Notes: a model not told the origin generated them from the sequence alone. DNA of 64,000 nucleotides from Cupriavidus sp. WGlv3 (GCF_023952475.1 NZ_JALHRX010000014.1:1-64000); one strand, 5' to 3'. Counted from the first letter of the stretch, positions 36,766-47,924 are shown. Numbers and translations are program-made.

Positions 36766-37994
36766 GCAAGGAATACAAGGACCTGTTGGTCGGTCTCGAT
36801 ATCGGCACCTCGAAGGTGGCGGCCGTGGTGGCGGAACTGCGCCCCGACGGCAGCTACGAGGTGATCGGGATGGGCCAGTCGGAGTCCAAGGGTCTGAAGA
36901 AAGGGGTCGTGGTCAACATCGAGGCCACCGTGCAGTCGATCCAGAAGGCGCTGGAAGAGGCCGAGCTGATGGCCGACTGCAAGATTTCGGAGGTCTTCAC
37001 CGGCATTGCCGGCAGCCATATCCGCAGCTTCAACTCCAGCGGCATGGTGGCGATCAAGGACAAGGAAGTCACGCAGACCGACGTGGCGCGCGTGATCGAG
37101 ACCGCCAAGGCGGTCAATATCCCGACCGACCAGCAGATCCTGCACATCCTGACGCAGGAATTCATCATCGACGGCCAGGAGGACGTGCGCGAGCCCATCG
37201 GCATGAGCGGCATCCGCCTGGAAGTGAAGGTGCATATCGTCACCGGCGCGGTCAGTGCCGCGCAGAACATCGTCAAGTGCGTGCGCCGCTGCGGCCTGGA
37301 AGTGCATGACCTGATCCTGCAGCCGCTGGCGTCGAGCCTGGCGGTGCTGACCGAAGACGAGAAGGAACTGGGCGTGGTGCTGGTCGACATCGGCGGCGGC
37401 ACCACCGACATCGCCATCTTCAGCGAAGGCGCGATCCGCCATACGGCCGTGATCCCCATCGCCGGCGACCAGATCACCAACGATATCGCGATGGCGCTGC
37501 GCACGCCGACGCCGGACGCCGAGGACATCAAGATCCAGTACGGCATCGCCAAGCAGGCGATCGCCGACCCGGAAGACATGATCGAGGTGCCGGGCGTGGG
37601 CGACCGCGGCACGCGCACGCTCAGCCGCCAGGCGCTGGCCGCGGTGATCGAGCCGCGCATCGAAGAGCTGTACTCGCTGGTGCACCAAGTGGTGCGCGAG
37701 TCGGGCTATGAAGAGCTGTTGTCGTCGGGCGTGGTCATCACCGGCGGGACCGCGATGATGCCGGGCATGGTCGAGCTCGGCGAGGACATCTTCCTCAAGC
37801 CCGTGCGCGTCGGCGTGCCCGAGTACCGCGGCAACCTGCACGAGGTGGTGAAGAGCCCGCGCTACGCGACCGTGATGGGCCTGCTGCTGGAAGGTCGCGT
37901 GCAGCGCATGCGCGGGCGCAAGGTGGCGGTGCAGAGCGGCTCGGTCAAGCAGGTGTGGACCCGCATGAAGGAATGGTTCGTCGGCAATTTCTGA
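36762..37994 (+). CDS. ftsA: Cell division protein FtsA
   Basis: Actin-like ATPase of 410 residues that tethers FtsZ to the membrane. The phosphate-1 block GLDIGTSKVAAVVAE, phosphate-2 VVLVDIGGGTTDIAIF and adenosine motif VVITGGTAMMPGM are visible, and the 1C subdomain lies at about 85-165. The C-terminus TRMKEWFVGNF is an amphipathic membrane-targeting helix. The ATG at 36762 overlaps the ftsQ stop. A 179-base leader separates it from ftsZ. Confidence 0.95.
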   Translation: MSKEYKDLLVGLDIGTSKVAAVVAELRPDGSYEVIGMGQSESKGLKKGVVVNIEATVQSIQKALEEAELMADCKISEVFTGIAGSHIRSFNSSGMVAIKDKEVTQTDVARVIETAKAVNIPTDQQILHILTQEFIIDGQEDVREPIGMSGIRLEVKVHIVTGAVSAAQNIVKCVRRCGLEVHDLILQPLASSLAVLTEDEKELGVVLVDIGGGTTDIAIFSEGAIRHTAVIPIAGDQITNDIAMALRTPTPDAEDIKIQYGIAKQAIADPEDMIEVPGVGDRGTRTLSRQALAAVIEPRIEELYSLVHQVVRESGYEELLSSGVVITGGTAMMPGMVELGEDIFLKPVRVGVPEYRGNLHEVVKSPRYATVMGLLLEGRVQRMRGRKVAVQSGSVKQVWTRMKEWFVGNF

Positions 37995-38173
37995 TCGATG
38001 CGGAAATTGACGCGCTAACGATGCAACGGCGCGCGGGCAGGGCGGTCTACCGGACAGGCCGGCGTGCCGGATGGAAGTTTTCTGATTTTCTTTTTTTGGT
38101 TTCTTGTTCAGAAACCAGGGGTTGCGGCGGGGAGGCCGCATCGTCTGGGGACTGATTTTTCTCGGAGGCAGTG
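37995..38173 (+). promoter_or_regulatory. ftsA-ftsZ intercistronic leader with two hairpins
   Basis: This is the longest gap inside the dcw cluster. It holds two small stem-loops, GGTTTC/GAAACC (38098-38103 with 38111-38116) after a T-rich run, and TGCGGC/GCCGCA (38123-38128 with 38135-38140), then the GGAGG ribosome site. A TTGACG near 38007 could be a -35 element but I see no matching -10. It may allow separate control of ftsZ, which is usual because much FtsZ is needed. Confidence 0.5.
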
Positions 38174-39367
38174 ATGGACTTTGACATGATCGAAACGGAA
38201 GTGATGGACGGCACCATCATCAAGGTGGTCGGCGTGGGCGGCGCGGGCGGCAATGCCGTGCAGCACATGATCAGCCGCGGTGTCCAGGGCGTTGAATTCA
38301 TCTGCATGAATACCGACGCCCAGGCGCTCAAGCGTTCCACCGCTTCGCGCGTGCTTCAACTCGGCAATACGGGCCTGGGCGCTGGCGCCAAGCCGGAAGT
38401 CGGTCGCGGTTGCGCCGATCAGGCCCGCGAGCAGATCGCCGACGCGCTGCGCGGCGCGCACATGGTCTTCATCACTGCCGGCATGGGCGGCGGCACCGGC
38501 ACGGGCGCCGCGCCGATCGTCGCGCAGGTGGCCAAGGAGATGGGCATCCTGACCGTGGGCGTGGTCAGCAAGCCGTTCGACTTCGAAGGCGCGCGCCGCG
38601 CCAAGGTGGCCGAGCACGGTTCCAGCGAGCTGGAATCGAGCGTCGACTCGCTGATCGTGGTGCTCAACGAGAAGCTGTTCGAAGTGATGGGCGACGACGC
38701 CGAGATGGACAAGTGCTTCCAGTGCGCCGACGACGTGCTGCACAACGCGGTGGCCGGCATTGCCGAGATCATCAACGTTGACGGCCTGGTCAACGTCGAC
38801 TTTGAAGACGTCAAGACGGTGATGGGCGAGCAGGGCAAGGCCATGATGGGGACGGCCACCGTGTCGGGCGTCGATCGCGCCCGCCTGGCGGCCGAGCAGG
38901 CCGTGGCCAGCCCGCTGCTGGAAGGCGTGGACCTGTCCGGCGCGCGCGGCGTGCTGGTCAACATCACCGCCAGCCGTTCGCTGAAGCTGTCGGAAACCAA
39001 GGAAGTCATGAACACCATCCGCAGCTACGCCGCGGAAGATGCGACCGTGATCTTCGGTACGGTGTACGACGATTCGATGAGCGATGCGTTGCGCGTGACC
39101 GTGGTCGCGACCGGCCTGGGCCGCTCGGCCAAGAAGCAACAGCCGATGACCCTGCTGAAGACCGGCACCGACAACATGCCGGTGCAGATGATGGCCAGCA
39201 TGGCCGCCACCGCCGCGCAGCACAGCTCGCCGGACTACAGCAACCTCGATACGCCGGCAGTGTGGCGCAGCTCGCGTGAGTCGGCATCGGCCCACGTGGC
39301 GGCGCTGCAGGAAAAGGGTGTGGATACGTACGACATCCCGGCCTTCCTGCGCAAGCAGGCAGACTGA
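38174..39367 (+). CDS. ftsZ: Cell division GTPase FtsZ
   Basis: Tubulin-like GTPase of 397 residues that forms the Z ring. The nucleotide motifs are VGVGGAGGNAVQHM near the N-terminus and the tubulin signature GGGTGTGAAP at about 104-113. The T7 loop with VDFEDVKTVM is present. After a short linker the conserved C-terminal peptide DIPAFLRKQAD binds FtsA and ZapD. I prefer the ATG at 38174; the GTG at 38171, directly before it, would add one residue. A GGAGG site lies 5 bases upstream. A strong terminator at 39608-39646 follows. Confidence 0.96.
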   Translation: MDFDMIETEVMDGTIIKVVGVGGAGGNAVQHMISRGVQGVEFICMNTDAQALKRSTASRVLQLGNTGLGAGAKPEVGRGCADQAREQIADALRGAHMVFITAGMGGGTGTGAAPIVAQVAKEMGILTVGVVSKPFDFEGARRAKVAEHGSSELESSVDSLIVVLNEKLFEVMGDDAEMDKCFQCADDVLHNAVAGIAEIINVDGLVNVDFEDVKTVMGEQGKAMMGTATVSGVDRARLAAEQAVASPLLEGVDLSGARGVLVNITASRSLKLSETKEVMNTIRSYAAEDATVIFGTVYDDSMSDALRVTVVATGLGRSAKKQQPMTLLKTGTDNMPVQMMASMAATAAQHSSPDYSNLDTPAVWRSSRESASAHVAALQEKGVDTYDIPAFLRKQAD

Positions 39368-39607
39368 AGCCTGCCTGGCGCGGCATCGGTGCCTCCACCG
39401 GCCGCCTGACGGAACGCGTCGCCTGGTCGCGATGCACGTGCGCTCCCCATCCGCGCGTGCCTTGCATGGCTGACGTGAACCTTCGGGCTGCTGGCGGCGC
39501 CGCGCCTGCGCCGGACTGACTTCACCCGCATCCCGTTGCCGGGTTCGGGCGTGCCGCTGGCCGCCTCCCCGGACTGGTTTCCCGCCTTCCCGGTCGGGAT
39601 GTATCGC

Positions 39608-39650
39608 CGTCCGCGCGGCGCACCCCAAAGGTGCGCCGCGCGGACGTCTT
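39608..39650 (+). terminator. Terminator of the dcw cluster
   Basis: A perfect 17-bp GC-rich stem (39608-39624 with 39630-39646) has a CCAAA loop and is followed by TCTTTGT. It is the strongest hairpin of the window, 240 bases after ftsZ. Confidence 0.85.
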
Positions 39651-39719
39651 TGTAGTGTCTTCAGCTGTATCGAAATCCGTCCGGATATTGGGCCGAACGT
39701 AAGCGGATGTGATCCGGCT

Positions 39720-39747
39720 TTGGCAGCGCCGGTCCGGCGCCTATGAT
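39720..39747 (+). promoter_or_regulatory. Peroxiredoxin promoter with palindromic spacer
   Basis: TTGGCA (39720-39725) and TATGAT (39742-39747) are spaced by 16 bases, a good sigma-70 promoter. Almost the whole spacer is a perfect inverted repeat, GCGCCGG, T, CCGGCGC (39726-39740). Such a dyad between -35 and -10 is a classic place for a repressor or a MerR-type activator. Confidence 0.6.
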
Positions 39748-39843
39748 CGTTAGGTTGTCCAGCGCCAACGCGGCGCCATGCGGCCCCGCATCCGTCCTAT
39801 CCTTCATAGACCCGTTCAGACACCCAAGGAAAACCGGAAAGCC

Positions 39844-40350
39844 ATGATCACTGTCGGTTCCCGCGTCCCCGACGCCACGCTGCAGGAGTTCTTCGAAACC
39901 GAAAGCAACGGCTGCGCGCTCGGCCCCAATGCGTTCAAGGTGGCGGACCTGGTCCGCGGCCGCAAGATCGTCGTGTTTGGTCTGCCCGGCGCCTTCACCC
40001 CGACGTGTTCGGCCAAGCATGTGCCGGGCTTCGTGCAGCATGCCGAGGCCTTGCGCGACGCCGGCGTGGACGAGGTCTGGTGCGTCTCGGTCAACGACGC
40101 CTTTGTGATGGGTGCATGGGGCCGCGAGCAGCAGGTGGCCGGCAAGGTCCGGATGCTGGCCGACGGCAGCGCCGAGTGGACGCGTGCACTGGGCCTGGAC
40201 CAGGATCTGAGCGCGCGCGGCATGGGCGTGCGCGCCAAGCGCTTTGCCATGGTGATCGAGGATGGCGTGGTGACCCGGCTCGATGTCGAGGCGCCTGGTG
40301 AATTCCGTGTCAGCAGCGCCGAGGCGGTGCTGGCGGCGTTGCGTGGCTGA
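39844..40350 (+). CDS. Peroxiredoxin, Prx5 family
   Basis: Thiol peroxidase of 168 residues, probably reducing H2O2 and organic hydroperoxides in the cytoplasm. The active-site block is PGAFTPTCSAKHVPGF, with the peroxidatic Cys at about residue 57, preceded by VVFGLPG as in AhpC/TSA Prx5 proteins. A second Cys lies in WCVSVND and could resolve the disulfide. The start at 39844 gives the family beginning MITVGSRVPDATLQE. It is a single gene between the dcw terminator and lpxC, with its own promoter. No fused glutaredoxin domain is present. Confidence 0.93.
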   Translation: MITVGSRVPDATLQEFFETESNGCALGPNAFKVADLVRGRKIVVFGLPGAFTPTCSAKHVPGFVQHAEALRDAGVDEVWCVSVNDAFVMGAWGREQQVAGKVRMLADGSAEWTRALGLDQDLSARGMGVRAKRFAMVIEDGVVTRLDVEAPGEFRVSSAEAVLAALRG

Positions 40351-40403
40351 CACAGTCATCCGGGTAAACGTGGATAATACGTAACTTGTGACGGGCGTGT
40401 TAA

Positions 40404-40426
40404 CAGCCGGAAACAAAACCCGGCTG
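40404..40426 (+). terminator. Hairpin downstream of the peroxiredoxin gene
   Basis: A 7-bp stem CAGCCGG/CCGGCTG has a 9-base loop (40411-40419) in the gap before lpxC. There is no U tract, so its role as terminator is uncertain; it may simply be part of the lpxC leader. Confidence 0.4.
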
Positions 40427-40503
40427 CAGCGCCCCGGATGTGGTGGTAAAATCCCTTAATCAAAAAGATAACACGATAGATTTTAATAATTGTTGAGGCT
40501 GTC

Positions 40504-41421
40504 ATGCTCAAACAGCGCACGATCAAATCCCTGGTGAAGACCGTTGGCATCGGCCTGCACTCCGGCCGCAAGGTCACGCTGACGCTGCGTCCGGCGCCGG
40601 CGGGTACCGGCATTGTCTTTACCCGCGTCGACCTGCCCGAGGCCGTCGAGATTCCCGTGGCCGCGTCGGCCATCGGTGACACGCGCCTGGCGTCGGTGCT
40701 GCAGAAGGATGGCGCGCGCGTTTCCACCGTCGAGCACCTGATGTCCGCCTGTGCCGGCCTGGGCATCGACAACCTCTATGTCGACGTCGACGCCGAGGAA
40801 ATCCCGATCATGGACGGCAGCGCGGCGTCCTTCGTGTTCCTGCTGCAGTCGGCCGGCATCGAAGAACAGAACGCGCCCAAGACCTTCATCCGCGTGAAGA
40901 AGCCGGTGGAAGTGCGCGAAGGCGACAAGCTGGCGCGTCTGGAGCCGTTCTTCGGCTTCAAGCTGTCGTTCACCATCGACTTCCGCCATCCGGCGGTCGA
41001 CAAGACCGGCCAGACCTTCTCGATCGATTTCGCCGACACCAGCTATGTGCGCGAAATTGCGCGCGCCCGCACCTTCGGCTTTGCGCACGAGGTCGAGGCC
41101 CTGCGCGAAATGGGCCTGGCGCGCGGCGGCAGCCTGGACAACGCGATCGTGCTGGACGAGCACCGCATGCTCAACAACGAGGAACTGCGCTACGGCGACG
41201 AGTTCGTGCGCCACAAGATCCTGGATGCGATCGGCGACCTGTACGTGGTGGGACATCCGCTGATCGGCGCCTATGTGGCGAACAAGTCCGGCCACGGCCT
41301 GAACAACCAGCTGCTGCGCGCGCTGCTGGCGGACCAGGAGGCCTACGAGCTGGTTACCTTCGATCGCGTCGAGGAAGCGCCGGCCGCGTTCCTGCCGCAG
41401 GCCCAGCCGGCTTTCGCCTGA
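40504..41421 (+). CDS. lpxC: UDP-3-O-acyl-N-acetylglucosamine deacetylase
   Basis: Zinc deacetylase of 305 residues, the committed step of lipid A synthesis. The zinc ligands appear as H78 in STVEHLMSA and H237 and D241 in the HKILDAIGD block, with the catalytic histidine in SGHGLNNQ near residue 264. The length matches E. coli (305). A TTGAGG site precedes the ATG. The leader from 40440 to 40500 is AT-rich with a TAAAAT hexamer (40451-40456) but no clear -35. It is a single gene, ended by a strong terminator. Confidence 0.96.
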   Translation: MLKQRTIKSLVKTVGIGLHSGRKVTLTLRPAPAGTGIVFTRVDLPEAVEIPVAASAIGDTRLASVLQKDGARVSTVEHLMSACAGLGIDNLYVDVDAEEIPIMDGSAASFVFLLQSAGIEEQNAPKTFIRVKKPVEVREGDKLARLEPFFGFKLSFTIDFRHPAVDKTGQTFSIDFADTSYVREIARARTFGFAHEVEALREMGLARGGSLDNAIVLDEHRMLNNEELRYGDEFVRHKILDAIGDLYVVGHPLIGAYVANKSGHGLNNQLLRALLADQEAYELVTFDRVEEAPAAFLPQAQPAFA

Positions 41422-41437
41422 GCTGCCCCGCATAGAG

Positions 41438-41468
41438 AAAGAGCCGACCTGCACAGGTCGGCTCTTTT
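41438..41468. terminator. Bidirectional terminator between lpxC and dciA
   Basis: An 11-bp GC-rich stem (41441-41451 with 41454-41464) is flanked by A's on the left and T's on the right, so it can end transcription on both strands. Confidence 0.88.
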
Positions 41469-41490
41469 GCTTTGGACGCGGCGCACACGC

Positions 41491-41994
41491 TTAGCGGTGA
41501 TGTGACAGCAGGGTATTGAGCGCGTCGCGCAGCGGCGAATCCGGCAGGCTGCGCGCGAGCTGGTCGAGATTGGCCAGCCCGGTCGGCGTCATGCGGCCGC
41601 CGGTGCGCGGGCGTGCCACGGGCTCGACCTCCCAGTCGGAATGGCGCTGCACCTCCGGCTGCACCCGCACGCGGATCGAGGTGACCGGCGAGCCGCGCTG
41701 CTGCAGGCGTCCGAGCAGCGTCGGCACGACCTGGCGCACCCGCGCCGCGGCCGCCCCATGGGCCGCCAGCAACAGGAGCACCTGGCCGCTGGGGTCGGAC
41801 GGGTCGCGCTTGATGCCGGCCACGGCCAGGCCCGCGCGCATGCCGGCCGGCAGCAACGCCAGCACCTCGGCTTCCAGCACCGACAGCTGGCGCGCGGTCT
41901 GCAGCAGCGTCGACACCGGGCCGGCCTTGTCCAGCCAGTCGTTGAGCGGCTTGGCGGCGGGGGTCTGCAGGGCGGGATGGGTGAAGCGGCGCAT
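41491..41994 (-). CDS. DciA family protein (DUF721), helicase loader type
   Basis: Small basic protein of 167 residues of the DUF721/DciA family. DciA proteins are known to load or assist the replicative helicase DnaB in bacteria that lack DnaC. The N-terminal KH-like part (about 10-95) holds the conserved block VLALLPAGMRAGLAVAG and the segment VLLLLAAHGAAAARVRQVVP. The C-terminal third is a short helical tail. It is the only gene on the minus strand between lpxC and secA, divergent from secA by 258 bases. Sequence conservation in this family is low, hence the moderate certainty. Confidence 0.8.
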   Translation of the reverse strand: MRRFTHPALQTPAAKPLNDWLDKAGPVSTLLQTARQLSVLEAEVLALLPAGMRAGLAVAGIKRDPSDPSGQVLLLLAAHGAAAARVRQVVPTLLGRLQQRGSPVTSIRVRVQPEVQRHSDWEVEPVARPRTGGRMTPTGLANLDQLARSLPDSPLRDALNTLLSHHR

Positions 41995-42252
41995 GGGTCC
42001 ATTCTAGCAAGGGGCGGCGCGTGCACGCAGGGCAGCGCGGGCGGAAAGCGAGGGCGCCCGGATTGAAGCCGGCGCAACCATCCCAAACTGCTTGCGGCAG
42101 TGTCCGCGCCAGCGCGCCGAGCCGCCGGGCGTGACCCCGGCACATGATAAACTCGGCGTTTTGCGCCAATCTATCCATTACCGCGCCCGGCCGCCGGGGC
42201 AGCCCGCCTTCCCTGGGGATGCCACCCGGTTCCGCGCAGGTGAAAGCAATCG

Positions 42253-45033
<2,781 letters not shown>

Positions 45034-45099
45034 GCTGAGCCACGCCGGGCATCCGGTATGATGCCGCTCCCCGTAGCACGGGAGTGGCGCAAGAGGAAT

Positions 45100-45130
45100 C
45101 GAACATGCCCGCCCTTCGCGGGCATGTTCG
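45100..45130 (+). terminator. Hairpin between secA and argJ
   Basis: A perfect 13-bp stem (45100-45112 with 45118-45130) has a CCTTC loop, with no U run after it. It probably protects or ends the secA transcript; argJ starts 45 bases later. A TATGAT hexamer before it (45057-45062) could be a -10 for argJ, without a clear -35. Confidence 0.6.
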
Positions 45131-45174
45131 TCTGAGACCAGCAAGTCGCTAGCAGCAACATCGAGGAGTCCTGC

Positions 45175-46413
45175 ATGCCCGTCAATCTTCCGCTGCCCCA
45201 GGCAGAGAACCTGAAATCCGTCGCCGGCGTGGAGCTCGGCTGGGCCGAGGCGGGCATCCGCAAGGCCAACCGCAAGGACGTGCTGCTGGTGCGCGTGGCC
45301 GAAGGCAGCACGGTGGCCGGCGTCTTCACCAGTAACCGCTTCTGCGCCGCGCCGGTACAGGTCTGCCGCGAGCACCTGGCGGCTGCGGACAAAGCGGGCA
45401 AGGGCATCCGCGCGCTGGTGGTAAACACCGGCAATGCCAACGCCGGCACCGGCGAGCAGGGCCTGGCCAATGCCCGCGCCACCTGCGACGCGCTGGCCGC
45501 GCAGCTGGGCATCGATGCCGCGCAGGTGCTGCCGTTCTCGACCGGCGTGATCCTCGAGCAACTGCCGATGGAGCGCCTGCTGGCGGGGCTGCCCGCTGCC
45601 ATCGCCAACGCCGGCGCCGACAACTGGCTGGCCGCCGCGGAAGCGATCATGACCACCGACACCCAGCCCAAGGTCGCATCGCGCACGGTGCAGATCGACG
45701 GCAAGACCGTGACGCTGTCGGGCATCAGCAAGGGGGCGGGCATGATCCGCCCGAACATGGCGACCATGCTGGGCTTCATCGCCATGGATGCCGCGGTGGC
45801 GCAGCCGGTGCTGCAGGCGCTGGTGACGCACGCCGCCGATCACTCGTTCAACAGCATCACCATCGACGGCGACACCTCGACCAACGATTCGTTCGTGCTG
45901 ATCGCCTCGGGCAAGTCCGGTGCCGTGGTCGAGCGCGCCGAAGGCCCGGCCTTCGAAGCGCTGCGCGACGCGGTGACGAGCCTGGCGCAGGAGCTGGCGC
46001 AGATGATCGTGCGCGACGGCGAAGGCGCCACCAAGCTGATCACCATCCGCGTCGAAGCCGGCAAGGACGTGGCCGAGTGCCGCCAGATCGCCTATGCGGT
46101 CGCGCATTCGCCGCTGGTCAAGACCGCGTTCTATGCCTCGGATCCGAACCTCGGCCGCATCCTGGCCGCGGTGGGCTACGCCGGCGTCAACGATCTCGAC
46201 GTCGGCCGCGTCAGCCTGTGGCTGGACGATGTCTGGGTCGCGCGCGACGGCGGCCGCAATCCCCACTACCGCGAGGAAGACGGCCAGCGCGTGATGAAGC
46301 AGGCCGAGATCACCGTGCGCATCGCGCTCGGCCGCGGCAACGCAGAAGCCACCGTATGGACCTGCGACCTGTCGCACGACTACGTGTCGATCAACGCCGA
46401 CTACCGTTCCTGA
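45175..46413 (+). CDS. argJ: Bifunctional glutamate N-acetyltransferase / amino-acid acetyltransferase
   Basis: Arginine-biosynthesis enzyme of 412 residues that transfers the acetyl group from N-acetylornithine to glutamate and may also use acetyl-CoA. It is an autocatalytically cleaved heterodimer: the conserved cleavage block KGAGMIRPNMATMLGF contains the nucleophile T197, which becomes the N-terminus of the beta chain. Other signatures are VVNTGNANAGTGEQG and the closing DLSHDYVSINADYRS. A GAGGAGTCC site precedes the ATG. The following extragenic palindrome separates it from the DUF815 ATPase gene. Confidence 0.96.
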   Translation: MPVNLPLPQAENLKSVAGVELGWAEAGIRKANRKDVLLVRVAEGSTVAGVFTSNRFCAAPVQVCREHLAAADKAGKGIRALVVNTGNANAGTGEQGLANARATCDALAAQLGIDAAQVLPFSTGVILEQLPMERLLAGLPAAIANAGADNWLAAAEAIMTTDTQPKVASRTVQIDGKTVTLSGISKGAGMIRPNMATMLGFIAMDAAVAQPVLQALVTHAADHSFNSITIDGDTSTNDSFVLIASGKSGAVVERAEGPAFEALRDAVTSLAQELAQMIVRDGEGATKLITIRVEAGKDVAECRQIAYAVAHSPLVKTAFYASDPNLGRILAAVGYAGVNDLDVGRVSLWLDDVWVARDGGRNPHYREEDGQRVMKQAEITVRIALGRGNAEATVWTCDLSHDYVSINADYRS

Positions 46414-46420
46414 GCTTGTC

Positions 46421-46448
46421 TGTCCTTCCCGCGCACGCGGGAAGGACA
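46421..46448. repeat. Extragenic palindrome after argJ
   Basis: A 13-base arm (46421-46433) and its exact complement (46436-46448) flank a 2-base centre, built around CTTCCCGCG and CGCGGGAAG. The form resembles repeated extragenic palindromes of betaproteobacteria. I cannot count copies elsewhere; only one is in this window. It may also act as a transcript-end hairpin for argJ. Confidence 0.6.
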
Positions 46449-46484
46449 TCGATTTCCCCTGCCTGTCGCCACCGCCCCGCTGCC

Positions 46485-47390
46485 ATGTCCGACCTCGCCG
46501 CCCGCCTCGACAATTTCCTCGCCCGACTCGAACAATGGCTGCCGCCGCAACTGAGCGATGCGGACTGGCAGGAGGCGGTTGCGTTCCGCTGGCGCAAGCG
46601 CCAGAGCCTGTTCGGCAATATCGGCTACCTGCAGCCGGTGCGGCAGCTGCCGCCGATCCACCTGGACGACCTGAAGAACATCGAGCGCCAGAAGGATGCC
46701 ATCGTCGGCAATACGCGCCAGTTCGTGAACAAGCTGCCGGCCAACAACGTGCTGCTGACCGGCGCGCGCGGCACCGGCAAGTCGTCGCTGATCAAGGCCT
46801 GCCTCAATGCCTTCGTCAAGGACGGGCTGCGGCTGGTCGAGGTCGACAAGGATGACCTGGGCGACCTCGGCGATATCGTCGAGCTGGTCTCGCAGCGGCC
46901 CGAGCGCTTCGTGATCTTTTGCGACGACCTGTCGTTCGAGGAAGGCGAGTCGGGCTACAAGTCGCTCAAGTCGGCGCTGGATGGCTCGGTCGCGGCGCAG
47001 TCCGACAACGTGCTGATCTACGCCACGTCCAACCGCCGGCACCTGCTGCCGGAGTACATGAAGGACAACGAGAGCTACCGCCACACCGACGACGGCGAGA
47101 TCCATCCCGGCGAAGTAGTCGAAGAAAAGATTTCGCTGTCCGAGCGCTTCGGGCTGTGGCTGTCGTTCTACCCGCCCAAGCAGGACGAGTACCTGGCCAT
47201 CGTCGGCCACTGGCTGCGGCACTTCGGCTGCACCGACGAAGACATCGCCGCCGCCCGCGGCGACGCGCTGGTTTGGGCGCTGGAGCGCGGCTCCCGCTCG
47301 GGCCGCGTGGCCTGGCAGTTCGCGCGCGACTGGGGCGGCAAGCACGGCAAGCCGTACATCGCCGATGTTGCCGGGGATGCCAAGGCATGA
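46485..47390 (+). CDS. DUF815 family AAA+ ATPase
   Basis: P-loop ATPase of 301 residues, unknown role. Walker A GARGTGKSS is near 93-101. Walker B reads FVIFCDDLSFEEGE, with the sensor block VLIYATSNRRHLLPEYM and an arginine-rich SERFGLWLSFYPPKQDEYL stretch, all typical of DUF815. The start at 46485 gives a helical N-terminus (MSDLAARLDNFLARLEQW). Its stop overlaps the Nudix gene by 4 bases, so both are co-translated. Neighbouring argJ and secA have no evident functional link. A chaperone-like or DNA-related function is often guessed but not shown. Confidence 0.85.
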   Translation: MSDLAARLDNFLARLEQWLPPQLSDADWQEAVAFRWRKRQSLFGNIGYLQPVRQLPPIHLDDLKNIERQKDAIVGNTRQFVNKLPANNVLLTGARGTGKSSLIKACLNAFVKDGLRLVEVDKDDLGDLGDIVELVSQRPERFVIFCDDLSFEEGESGYKSLKSALDGSVAAQSDNVLIYATSNRRHLLPEYMKDNESYRHTDDGEIHPGEVVEEKISLSERFGLWLSFYPPKQDEYLAIVGHWLRHFGCTDEDIAAARGDALVWALERGSRSGRVAWQFARDWGGKHGKPYIADVAGDAKA

Positions 47391-47833
47391 GCGCGGCGAC
47401 GCAGAACCCCGCAGCCACGGGCGACAACCCGCCGCGCAAGGTGACCGAGGTCGCGGTCGGCGTGCTGGTGCAGCCCGACGGCCGCTTCCTGTTGGCGCAG
47501 CGCCCGGCCGGCAAGCCCTACGAGGGCTACTGGGAATTCCCCGGCGGCAAGCTGGAGCCGGGCGAGTCGGTGGAGGCAGCGCTGGCGCGCGAGCTGCACG
47601 AAGAGCTGGGCCTTGATGTCACGCAATGCAAGCGCTGGCACATCCTGGAACATGACTACCCGCACGCCTATGTGCGGCTGCATTTCTGCAAGGTCACGGC
47701 CTGGCAGGGCGAGCCCGTCGGCCGCGAAGGCCAGGCCTTCTCGTGGCAGGGCACGCCGGTGACGGTGGGGCCGCTGCTGCCGGCCACCATTCCCGTGGTG
47801 GCATGGCTGGCCGAGGAAGTGCGCAACGGCTGA
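47387..47833 (+). CDS. mutT: MutT-type Nudix hydrolase (8-oxo-dGTP diphosphatase)
   Basis: Nudix enzyme of 148 residues that should clean 8-oxo-dGTP from the nucleotide pool. The Nudix box GGKLEPGESVEAALAREL begins at residue 53 and continues with HEELGL, matching the GX5EX7REUXEEXGU pattern. The surrounding EGYWEFPGGKLE and the C-terminal region agree with short MutT proteins without the C-terminal thiamine-phosphate-synthase-like domain seen in some relatives. The start at 47387 overlaps the ATPase stop by 4 bases. Exact substrate is inferred from family resemblance. Confidence 0.88.
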   Translation: MSAATQNPAATGDNPPRKVTEVAVGVLVQPDGRFLLAQRPAGKPYEGYWEFPGGKLEPGESVEAALARELHEELGLDVTQCKRWHILEHDYPHAYVRLHFCKVTAWQGEPVGREGQAFSWQGTPVTVGPLLPATIPVVAWLAEEVRNG

Positions 47834-47924
47834 ACCTGCCGTCCCCGCGTCACCGACAAGCGGCCGCGGCGCCCGCTTGTGCGCCGCCCGGGCCAGCGGC
47901 CCGGATCCACAGGAAGGAACCTGC

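Larger units (their letters stand above)
39368..39843. other. Region between ftsZ and the peroxiredoxin gene
   Basis: These 476 bases contain no convincing gene. Positions 39368-39600 are GC-rich with no recognisable protein and no repeats. Then come the dcw terminator (39608-39646) and the peroxiredoxin promoter (39720-39747), followed by a leader of about 90 bases. Confidence 0.6.

Noticed and set aside
39368..39600. Possible gene remnant between ftsZ and the terminator
   Set aside because: Short frames here have no homology that I recognise, no ribosome sites and no repeats; treated as an untranslated tail.
42000..42252. SecM-like arrest peptide upstream of secA
   Set aside because: No ORF with a signal peptide or arrest-like sequence is found in the dciA-secA gap.
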